From: Camarhynchus parvulus | Lineage: Eukaryota; Chordata; Aves; Passeriformes; Thraupidae | Direction of reading: 5' to 3' | Length of the DNA stretch: 64,000 nucleotides | Assembly (NCBI RefSeq): GCF_901933205.1 | Contig: NC_044572.1 | Coordinates: 61,414,965 to 61,478,964 of the forward strand | Shown: piece after piece, positions 50,301 to 61,290 of the stretch | How positions within the stretch are numbered: the stretch's first letter is position 1 | How the letters are laid out: each line of letters begins with the position of its first letter | Notes under the pieces: generated by a model | Told to the model about the DNA's origin: nothing | Databases searched by the model: none | The model's input: the letters and a program-made list of their open reading frames with translations, nothing else | Translations under genes and position numbers: made by a program

Positions 50301-52257
50301 GTTTTTGACACATTTTCCTCATCAGTACTGCAAAATGATTACCTTCGTATATCAGTGACAGATATCTAAGCTAGAAATTTCTCTTTACCTTCAGAGTTTT
50401 TTTTGTATTAGTGGGGCCTCATGACTCTTGCTTCTGATATCTGGAATGCATTCAAACATACTGTCTTATTCTGAACCATTTTTTCCCTCAATTTTTGCTT
50501 AGAAGCCAAAGAGTGTTAGGGTGCCAGTAAGTCCAAAGTTATTATTGGTTTTTGTGGGGTTAGATTATCATGAACCCTTTATGCCCATTCAAGAAGGTAG
50601 AAGGAATGATAAAAAGAATGTAAAGCATGTATTTTCAGGCAGCCTGTGCTATGAGCTATAGCACAGAGGAAGAAGCTTCAGTGGAGTGTTCACAGAGAGA
50701 ACACAATTCCATGAAGGAAGATGAGTGGAGGACTCAGCTGTGCTTCCCATGACAGGCTGACTGACAAATTCCAAGAACCCAGTGTGAGCCTCTTTGGAGA
50801 CCCAGGTCACCTTTAGAGTGTGGGATCTGTCTTTCTCATGGAAGATACAGTAGTATCAGTGCAGAGTCTCTCACTGTGATTTATTAAAAATATATTTGCT
50901 TCAGATTTTTCAGGATTGAAAAAAGTTTGCCAGATGTGCTGTTAGTGATTTGGGACAATCTAAACACGGTGCAACAAGCATAGAACTGTCAGGTTTGACT
51001 TCACATGGTCTGTGTGAAGTTTTGTGAGGTGGTCTTAGAGAAAACATACTGCTGGAGAGAATCTGTGAAATAGGAACAGTTTTAGATTTCTCTTTATTTT
51101 TGAAAGAGGTTTATTCCAGGCTTTAAACTGGGATAAGAAATGAAAAATAGCACATTTCCATTATGTGTCATTGCATCCTTAGAATCACCCAGTAAGTGGG
51201 CCTGGCCATGAGAGGGCTTACATTAACTTTATGAACTGTGTTAACTGAATTAAAAAATGGTTTTTGTGTGGTGTGGGCATGTATGGATACATAAAGTATT
51301 CAACCCCCACAAATTTGAATGCTATAATTATGTATTTATTTTATTAATTATTAGTATTATTAATTACAGTGTGACTAAGATTAATTTGTGGAAAAAAATC
51401 CAATTACTCCAAAAAATCAACTACACTTCTCTGGAATGAATGGCAACAGGAAACTAAGATCTCAACTCTGACCTTGAAATTCCAGCCTGTTTATTGAACA
51501 AAATTTTAATATTCCTTTTCAACAAGGTGGCCTGTCCACCTAACTAAAGCTGGTATGTTAGTTTCAGCAGGTTGAAATGATGCATTGTGGCCATAGAGTT
51601 CCCTTTTTGTGTCCTCCCTACTGTACTTCCTGTGAGGTTCACAGTAGCCTCTGTTCCCCCACTTCATGAACAACCCTGCAAATATAGTCAAAGCTAGTCG
51701 TAGTCCATGTAAATTTCCATTGCAAATTATGGAAAATGGCTACTGATATACATCAGGGGTCCTCAGAGAAAGAGCCAAGTTTCTTATGCTGCATCTTTGT
51801 ATGTTTTACCACTCCTGACATTCATCCTATCCAGCTGGCACACCACAGGATAGTCTGGGCCCTTCACCTGTGGAGTACAACCAGCTGGAGGTTCCCCTAG
51901 CAACAGAATTCCATCCAGGGTATTCACAATGGAAGCATGGAAGCATTAGCAGCTGAAGGTTCCCTCTGGTGTTACATTCCTGTCCAGGTCTGTCAACAGC
52001 TGAAAACCTATTTAGTCTGGAAGTTCCTTCCTTGGTGGCCAAGATAGGGGCTGATGGCAATATGAAAGTACTGGCCAAGGTTGGGGAGAGAGGAGACTGG
52101 CCCAGGTAATGTGACCAAACAGTCCCACAGAAAGGCTGACACCATTCTGCTGAATATATTCTGAGTTAGAAACTCAGCCCTGCAAGATCAGCTTCCACTT
52201 CCTCTGGTCTGTCATGGCATACAACCCCCTTGAATACCTTGCTGCAGCACAGTTGTG
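47321..52257. other. intergenic DNA, no gene recognised
   Basis: No coding gene was recognised. A moderately GC-rich patch at about 48780-49130 and the stretch 51820-52200 have the look of old repeats, but I cannot name a family. Confidence 0.6.
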
Positions 52258-52983
52258 TGAGGTTCAACAAGACTCAGGGCCAGGTGCAGCACTTGGGTCA
52301 CAACAACCCAGCCAGTGCTGCAGGCTGGGGGAGGAGGGGCTGGAAATGAGCCAGCAGTGTCCAGGTTGCCAAAAGGCCAACGGCATCCTATCAGCAATAG
52401 TGTGGCCAGCAGGAGCAGGGCAGTGGTTGTCCCTCTGTACTTGGCACTGGTGAGGCCACACCTCAAGTGCTGTGTTCAGTTTTGGGCACCTCACCATGAG
52501 AAAGGCATTGAGAGGCTGGAGCTTGTCCAGAGAATGGAAACGGAGCTGGGGGAGGGTCTGGAGCATAAGTCTGTTGAGGAGCAGTTGAGGGAGCTGGGGG
52601 TGTTTAGCCTGGAGAAAAGGAGGCTCAGGGGAGACCTTATTGCTGCTCTCTACAGCTTCTACAGCTTCCTCAAAGGAGGGTGTAGCCAGGTGGGGGTTGG
52701 TCTAATCTCCCAAGCAGCAAGAGGCAGCATGAGGAAGTGACCTCAAGTTGCATCGGTGGAGATTTAGACTGGATAATAGGAAAAATTTCTTTGTGAAAAG
52801 GGTGGTGAGGCATTGAAACAAGCTATCCTTGGAATGGACATCATCATCCCTAGAAACTTAAAAAAAATGTGGATGTGGCACTCTAACGACATGGTTTAGC
52901 GGTGAATATGGCAGTCTTGGGCTAATAGTTGAATTCAATCATCATATAGGTCTTTTCCAACCTAAACCATTCTATGATTCTAA
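52258..52983 (+). mobile_element. CR1 LINE with ORF2 C-terminal remnant
   Basis: The plus strand contains GAGGTTCAACAAGACTCAGG, then CTTGGCACTGGTGAGGCC, and ends CCATTCTATGATTCTAAG, the CR1 3' terminus. A plus frame within 52315-52740 still reads [15 protein letters not shown] and [19 protein letters not shown], the late part of the CR1 reverse-transcriptase ORF2. The frame is interrupted and no catalytic palm is present, so the copy is dead. Its sequence differs enough from the copy at 60.6 kb to suggest another CR1 subfamily. Confidence 0.93.
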
Positions 52984-53125
52984 GTCAATAAACCCCAGCA
53001 CTGCTGTACAGGAAGCAGGGACAGAAAAACTAAGACAAGCTGAATCCCCGTGACACCTGCTGGTCTACCCAACAGTACCTATGGGCACAGACTCTGGACA
53101 CTGATCTGCATGATAGATTGCCAGA

Positions 53126-53178
53126 ATTTCTCTTAGGATTTCTCTTAGGTGAATAATATTGAGAGAAATAATATTGAG
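53126..53178. repeat. paired short tandem duplications
   Basis: ATTTCTCTTAGG occurs twice in direct tandem (53126-53149), and AATAATATTGAG occurs twice with a 3-bp gap (53152-53163, 53167-53178). The two duplications lie side by side. Confidence 0.9.
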
Positions 53179-56100
53179 TGGTTGGTGAAGCCAGCAGGTA
53201 GGGAGGAACTCTGTATAACATTGGGGCAGAGGTTGACTTGGTTGTCCTAAAGGGCATCCTGCTGGGCCATGAGGAAGTGCAGCCTCAGCAGCAGAGCCCA
53301 GATAATAACTAGGGTCCTGTCTTAACAGAGCCACAGCTACTCCTGTGGCCAAGGTAATTGGCTCCTCATTGAAATGCTGGCTATTAACAGCTTTGGTATT
53401 TGAGAGAGGAGGAAGAGTAGATAAATTTTTTTCACAGTACAGCTTATTTTATTTAGTAGGGGTTTTGTTTGTTTTCTGTTCTCCCTTCAGGGAGTAAGAG
53501 AGACTTTTCTTTCAACCCTCAGGGATCTAATAACATATATACAGACTTTGTTTTTGTTTGGCCAACCCATGCTGAACTATTTTTTTTCCTAGGGATCACC
53601 ATTTCCAGTGCAGATTTAAAATACTGAAGTTAAAAGTGTATGGCTGGTTATCTTAATATATGACAAATGATGTGCATGTTTTCTCTAGTGGACCCTTCTC
53701 CTTCCCTTCCTCCCTGCCTTCCCATTTCTCTTTTCCCCTAGGAGGACACTTCAGAAGGGTGGTTATGGCAGATGTTTTGAGATTAATAACATTTCAGAAA
53801 GTAGGTCTACCCATAGTGCTTAATTTTGAATAGATTTGTCCTTAAATGTGACCTTGCACACAGGTCACATGTAAAATCAGAACCTTCATGTAGAACTTGC
53901 TCCAGATTTTAATGAAGATTTTAGCTGTCTGAAGTTAAGTTTTATTTTTCTAGCTACTAAAATAAAAACTGCATTTAACATTGCAAAGCACTTGGTTAGC
54001 TTCCTTTCAGATGTGACTACTGTGATTCCAGGTTGAGTGACAGATAAATGCAGATGATGCAGAGGGTAATCTGATCAGAAATATAAACTCTCAGAAGAAG
54101 ACAAGACTAAGCTTGGTGTGTTACAAGAGGCATCTCAACCTTTAGCCTAGCTTTTGTATAGGTTTCTTCAATACAGTTTGTTCTTAAGACTGGAGCAAGA
54201 ACAGAGAAGTATTTTTTCTCGGAGTTGTAATTCATTTTGATCGATTAAAGACTTTCTGTTGGCCAGGCTGCCCTGTTCAAATACCTTATTTGATAAAGAA
54301 AATATTCTTCCTTGCTGCTGTGATTTTGTATTTTCTAAAAACTTGACAGAATTTTTATTTCAGTAAATGGCAGAGTTCTGGTTGAGGTCATTAAGATAAG
54401 GCAAGTTTAGAAATCTACTTTTGTCTAGAAACTCTTGCTCTTACAGTCCAGCTTTCTTAGGAGCCAATTCATTGCAATCTGAAACTGCAAAGAAGAGAGA
54501 AATTGGAATTTGTGTTTGTCTGCATAAACATAAATATACTTCTAAAGGACACCACTTTATGTGATTTTTCTACTAATTTCCTCCAAAACTTTTTCTTGTT
54601 TGGTTATGCAGCATTGTCTTTGTTCCAGAAACAGGTTTCACAGTGGTCATCCATGTATTTAGATAAGTAAACCTGTTCTGATGAATGTTTTCAGTACGAA
54701 TTCCTACTCATATAATTATGATTAATTATTAGATATTAATCTATTGTTATGCATTAGCAATCTTAATGACTCATTTTCTTTCTAAAGCTTGTGGGGGAAA
54801 ATAGCTGCACTTAAATACTTACAGAAAGTAATTCAGAAATTAGACTTACTCATAAAATCATATTAATTGCCCATGAGCTCTTGGCACAAATGTAAAACTG
54901 AGAACCTGTAAGTTGGGCTCAGTTGGGGTTGATGTTGAAAATAGCTTATTTAGTTCTTTTGGCCAGCTACAGCACACTTAATTATGTCCTATGGTCAATT
55001 CAGCACCCTAAAGTCTTCCTAATACCAAAGCATCCATTGTTTTCAACAGTGGAAGGACTGGTGAAAATACCAGGAGTAAAGCACACATTTAGTACTCTGC
55101 ATTTTTTAGGACTGCAGAATCTACACATAAGAAGAGTGTGTTTATGTGAGTTCATATATGTGTGCTTACACTGTACATGTGTATATATAATACAGTAAAT
55201 GTGCAGTCACATTCTGGAAGCATTTATCCTGTGTCTTTGTTCCTTTTAAGCATCAGCTACCTTTAGTCCATTGGTTCAACAAGACCAAGTCACTTGACAG
55301 CAATATAAAAATATATAAATAACTTCAAACAGAATTTGGACGTCTGTCATTTGATTAAGTATAAAGAAGGAAATCTTTAAGTTTGGTTGGTTGCTTGGTT
55401 GGTCAGTTGATTGGTTGTTTGGGATTTTTTTTGGGTGGGATTTGGAGTTGAAGGGTAGGGAGTACATGAAGAGGCATGTCCACCAAAAATTTTTCCACTG
55501 TCCTTAGATATCCCAGATTTTTACTGGAGTGACCATTCATGAAGCATTCATACGGATATCATGAAGTAAAGCATGTCCCCCTCTCCTACCTTCAGTTTTC
55601 AGACATCCACACCGTATTTCAACCTCTTCCTCTTTTTCAGTCTTCCTTTTCCACACCTTCTTTTTGTATATGTTTGATCTTTAAATGATCCTGGCCTAAG
55701 GTCTGTGGTAGACAGCCCAGCAATTTGCAGATTTAATGTAATTTTCTTTGATCTCTAATGAGTCAAAAGGAGGACTATGAAATCCTGTAAATATCAAAAG
55801 CAGATATTGTAAATCAGCCCCAGTCTGGTTGCTGAACTGAAAATCACTATAACATTCACATGACATTAGGTGAGATACTACTTAATGTCAGGTTTTGCAG
55901 TATTTTTGCATGTGTTGGGTTTAATTTCTTTTATTTTGAGAACTGGAAACATAAGTTGGTAGAAAACCCAATATTTATCTTCAGAAGTGGTGAGATATGG
56001 GAAGCACTCAAGACCAGAAGTAGAGAAACTGTAAATTTTAGAACTGTTTTGCCGCTGAATTATTATTTAACACGTAGTTAAGTAGTGCATGATGACACCA

Positions 56101-57483
56101 TGTTCTTCAGGCATGTGCTTTGAATAAAATACCCATTTTGCACTTATTAACCTTCGTCCCCAACCACTCTAGACCATAGCATTACAGACTGAAGTTCACA
56201 CATATATGTAAGGAAGTTTGAGTTCTAATTGCACGTAAATACTCCCATGTGAAAAAGTGGGGAGTGCTATCAAGAATTCAGGTATGATTTAGTGTCATTG
56301 CATATGAATGGGCAAACTCTAAGTACTGTATGGGTGACCTTTAAGTAAAAGGAGAATTCATTAGGGCTAGCAGCCGTGATTTTCAGAAAAAGCATCATAG
56401 TGTTGCTGTTAAGATTATTAGCTTCTTTAGAGATTTGTCAGTGGGGATAAACCAAAAAACCTCATGTCATTTGGCATACTAGCAAATGCCAGTGACTGTA
56501 CTTAGCAGAAACTAAAGGAGATAACCCCAAATCTTATGATACCCTTGCATGCCTCTGCATTATGTTCTGTGAGGATAGAGTGTTTTTCTTTAAATCTTTG
56601 CATGTAAGACTGTAAATTCAGAAGAAGGATTTGTATACTAAACACCAGATTTAAATACTTAAAGCTGCACAAAATGGTGTCAGTAATGCACGGATCAACC
56701 TACTGACATGCTGCAGAACTCTTGCTTGCTCAAACTGGTGCAGGTCTTAATTGTCTCAGCGTGCTAATCAGTAATAGCAATATGGAAAATGCCTGACAGC
56801 CTGGAATCAGCAGTGATTCTTCTTTGAGAGAATCATCTTGGCATTTTGTGGTGGTTATAAATCTACTACGTGTATATGTATGTATGCTGCTATAGCTTAT
56901 GCTTTTTATACAGAAAAAATACATTTTATACAGATGTATTACTGATTTTAGGCTCCAGGTTGTTTTCTGTCACTCAGATCAGGGAATTTTTGCTTATATA
57001 TAGGCAGGTGTGGAAGAGAAGCAGTCAGGTGCTCAACAGTTATGAGGATAGAGTCTAAAATGAGTCACACTGGAATTTGACTATTTCTTATAGCAACTTG
57101 TCAAAACATTGGATTGTAATACAAAGATTGCAGGAATACTTTCTGCACATGTAGAATGTGCTTTTCCTTTTGTTAATTTTCAAAGAAGTAGAATAAAAAT
57201 ATGGACACAGTCATCTTAATTTTTTCTTTAGATCAGCAAATGTAATATTTTGTTCAAACATTTTAATAGAACAATTATTCTTTAGTTTTTAAATAAAATT
57301 TTCAAGTGAATAGCTGCTTGTGACAGGTGTGTTTTGAACATTCTGAGAGAATTAAGTCGTTCTCTACTACATCATATAACAGTGCCAGACAAATATTTCG
57401 TTATCTATCATCTTTAGGCATCACAGATTTCTTTTGGAGTGACCATTCCTAAAAGTGAAGCAAAGCAGTAATAACAAAATACC

Positions 57484-57516
57484 TTTTTTTTTTTCTTCTT
57501 CTTCTTTTTTTTTTTC
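57484..57516. repeat. poly-T / CTT pyrimidine tract
   Basis: A T run, then four CTT-like units, then another T run. Simple sequence. Confidence 0.9.
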
Positions 57517-60500
57517 CTGAGGTTGGTTATTGTCTGCCAGGATAGTTGATGTTTCTTCACCTTGAACTATACTGAGATTGCTGGCTCACTTCTTGTCCTT
57601 GAAGAGCATGAACATGAGAACTTTTGACCTGAATTACATTCTGAAGTAATGATCTTGAAATACAGGACCAATATTGGGGTGCCATTATGCTGCTATTTTT
57701 GCTGCAATTAGCATCTAAAATACTAAATAAACAGTGTTCTCCAGTTCTTTTCCTCCCTTGCCTGTCATTAACAGTGTACAAAGGTTTAGTGCAATCTCCT
57801 TTAATAACAGGAATAGAAAAAGGAAGAAATAGCTACACGCTTATTAGAAACAAAATCAATTATTACTTTTAAAAACTACCTGCTTTCAATTAAGCAGGAA
57901 ATTATCTAACCGGTTACTTAATTTGCTCTGGCTGGCAGTCTCTCAACTGCTTTATGCTGAGTGGAGCATGAAATTAAATATGTAACAACTATCCTAATGG
58001 TTATGTTTTTTGAAAACCAGCATTTTGAAATGTTATTTTGCATAGTTTCAAGAGAAATAATGACACAAAAATAAATTACTGCTGCTTCAATGCATTTGAT
58101 ATTTAAAAGAAAGATATTACTTAATTGTTGTTTCTTTTATTTTGATTAACAACAAAACAATCTTTGGTTAGAGTGATGCAGATCTATACTTGAGAATTGG
58201 GTTATTTGTTTAGGTGGTTGTCTTCCCCCCTGCTTTCAGATTGTGTGTTGTGGGTGAAATTGCTGTTCATTTCTTGCTGCTTCAAGTGTTAAGATCCATC
58301 CTATGAAGAACAATTCTGTGTACAGTGTACCTTTTGGTAAAATTTTTGTAGGAATCTTCAAGATATTTTTAAGTTTTCTGTTTGCTGGATCATTCTCACA
58401 ATACAGCTTCTGTGTAACAATTGAAACCCATGTTTTTTTACTGCTTAAGAGTAATTTTCCATTTCAGAGGAAATCCCTTGGTGTTCAATCCTGACTCACA
58501 TAAATGCCTTTAAAAAAACCCAACTGGGAACCTGATGCAGAATGCTTCTGATTTTGTGTTAGGAGAGAGGTGAAGCCAATGGTCCCAGATTAGGTGTGTT
58601 AAAGTGCTTGAATCATTCATTTCTTTGTGTATATCAGCATCAACCCACCATCCCTCTCCCTGGCCCCAAAATTTCACAAGCATTTACAATGGCAGAATGA
58701 TCCACAAATTTGCACCATGTAAACTTGGCTATGCTTCCATCCAGGAAATTATATTTAGATTTGAATTTAATGCCTTTGATTTGATTAACTTTGTGACACA
58801 AATCCACAGACTTCATTATATTTATCACTGTATAAACTTGACTGTATTTTCAGTTTTATTTAGATTTGACAATAGAGAAAAAATTTATACTATAATCCTA
58901 AATTAGAATGAGAGTGTTTTAACTATATCAGCTACACGGATCATGGAAGTTTTCCTTCTTTAACAACAATTAATAAAAAAAAATTCTAGTGCTGTAATTA
59001 TGATTTGGGATGCAGCAACTCACCACATTCCCCAATAACCAGATATAGAATATTTTTTTCTTCAGTTGGGTTTTAATGCTATCTGGCTTACAAAGAAAAT
59101 GTGTCATTTTGTAGATTCTCTAATGGACACATTTTTGTTCTCTGGAAAATTGTGAATTTGAGCCTCCAAAGCAGTAAAATTGTTGGTCTTTTCCTTGAAT
59201 CTTGACTCAGACATTCATTGTCTGCTGTAACTTTTGAAAAGCTTTGAAATTTTGTAGAAAGTGGTGATTCTTCCACAAAGTAATCCCACTCTTAAGTTGC
59301 AGGAGTGATGGTTGTGATAGCAACTGCCTACATCTTATGAAAATTACTTGGTATTGTTAGTTGGCCATTAGTTTGCCAGGCCATTACGTTCTGTTTCTTG
59401 AATGGAGGACACTTTAAAAATTGTCCCAAATAACAAAAGAATGATAAAAATAAGCCCTGATTAAGTTGAGTTGGAATAAAAAAAGAATGTCTGTTTTTTC
59501 ATTTGTGTTTAAGCCCTTTTACCCCTCTCTATCGTGCGATTGAGAAGCCGTCTCCAATTCCTCAGCAATCTAAAATGACTTTTGTGTTCCAGTGACAACT
59601 TGATGAAAAAAGTGGCAAACCCTCCCCAACCTGAGGAAATAACCTCAGACATTTGAAGTACTAAGAGCAGCATCCCTATATGTCACCCCAATTTCCTCAG
59701 AATTCTCCAATTGCAATCTTGAGGGAAAGTCACCTTTCCTTATTCACGTCTTTGGCATCAATTTTCCCTCACCGTGGCCTGCCATGAGAACCACTGAGCT
59801 GAAAACCAGCCTGCTCCCCCCAGTGATGCCTTGCCTGGAAGTTGATGGTGTCCTGTCAGCAGCTCAGCCAGACAGAACCACCGGCGCCATCTTCATTAGG
59901 GGAACAGCTAATATAAACAAATAAAGGCGTTAGTGGAGATAGCAGAGTGAGGGGATTACTGAAAAATGCCTTGCAGAGTCAGTTGCTATGCCTTTAGTTT
60001 TAAAAATATATAAATGTTATATGAATCTCAAATCCGCTTTTATTTACATAAAATATTTATACACCAAGCAAGACAATTTCACAACTTTAAAATGTATTTT
60101 CCTGTTAGATTAATCTTTTCATATGCTAACAACATTACAAGTAAACATTTTCATACTCTCCACTACATGAATGTGGCTAAAAGCTTCCTTGTTATTTTAT
60201 AGTTACAGCATTTCAAATGTATCTTTTTTTGACGTGGTTAGGCAGCCTGCCAGTTTTACCACTAAATTATAGCAGAGAAAACACTCAGTAGAATTTGATT
60301 AGATTTCTTCCTTCTCCCCATGAGTAAGGCGAAGCAAATTTATGTTCAAAATGCAAGCTGGGTTCTGAAGGATTGAATATAGATCTGTATTTCTAGTGTT
60401 AAAAATGCAGGCGAGTTTTGTAGCGGAAAATAGATATTGTGTATAGTGTTGCTTTATATTACTGTTTTATTTTGTTCTGTCAATATCTGCAGAATGATAG

Positions 60501-60595
60501 AAAAATATTAGGCAATACCAAATTTAAGATCTGTGTTCCAGAGAATTAGAGATGAATCTGTCCTTATTTTGGCTCCTAGTGAACAATTATATTAA

Positions 60596-61290
60596 TAGAA
60601 TCATAGAATGGCTCAGGTTGGAAGGGACCTTAAAGACCATCTAGTTCCAATCCCCCTGCCATGGGCAGGGACACCTTGCACTAGACCAGGTTGCTCAGAG
60701 CACCATCCAACCTGGCCTTGAACACTTCCAGGGATGGAACATTCATTACTTCCCTGGGTAACTTTTTCCAGTGCCTCATTCCCTCACAGTAAGGATCCTT
60801 TTTCCCAATATCTGATCTAAACCTACTCTCTTTCAGTTTAAATAAATTTCCCAGTGTTCTGTCACTACATGCTCTTATAAAAAGTCCCTCTCCATCTTTC
60901 CTGTAGGCTCTCTTCAGGTCCTGGAAGGCCACAGTTTGGTCACACCAAGGCTTTCTCTTCTCCAGGCTGAATAAACCAAATCCTCTCAGCCTTTGCTCAT
61001 AGCAGATTAGCTCCATACCTGTGGTCATCTTGTTGGCCTCCTCTAGACTTGCTCCAATGGGTCAGTGTTGTTCCTGTACTGGGGCCCCAGAGCTGGATGC
61101 AGTCTTCCAAGTGGGGTCCCCACTGGCCACACTGCTTTGGACACAGCCCAGGACACAATTGGCTTTCTGGGCTGGAAGTGCACACTGCTGGGTCATGTCT
61201 GGCCTCTTATCCACTCCCAAGCCCTTCTTGGCAGAGCTGCTCTCAATCCATCCATTACCCAGCCTGTACTGATCAGGGGGGTTTCTTTCT
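60596..61290 (-). mobile_element. CR1 LINE, best-preserved copy in the window
   Basis: The left edge AATCATAGAATGGCTCAGG is the reverse complement of the CR1 3' end, and similarity continues without a large gap for about 690 bases through GGATGCAGTCTTCCAAGTGG and CAATTGGCTTTCTGGGCTGG. It is 5'-truncated. The 3' UTR and the end of ORF2 are well preserved, so this is the youngest-looking insertion here. Confidence 0.95.
60681..61028 (-). pseudogene. CR1 ORF2 C-terminal fragment
   Basis: A 115-codon open frame reads through the C-terminal domain of the CR1 reverse-transcriptase polyprotein, with motifs LFSLEKRK, YRKDGEGLFIRACSDRT, HWKKLPREV and VFKARLDGALSNLV. The natural stop follows the last motif. 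The reverse-transcriptase catalytic part lies upstream and is missing because of 5' truncation, so no active enzyme is encoded. It is part of the mobile element, not a host gene. Confidence 0.9.

Larger units (their letters stand above)
52984..60595. other. intergenic DNA, no gene recognised
   Basis: No coding gene was recognised. The first 370 bases contain local 12-bp duplications and may be an unidentified repeat. The rest is AT-rich, with a TTGG-rich run at 55385-55420 and a T-rich run near 57.5 kb. Confidence 0.6.

Noticed and set aside
51820..53360. Possible LTR element around the CR1 copy
   Set aside because: The two flanks do not match each other, and no LTR ends, primer-binding site or retroviral protein motif was seen.
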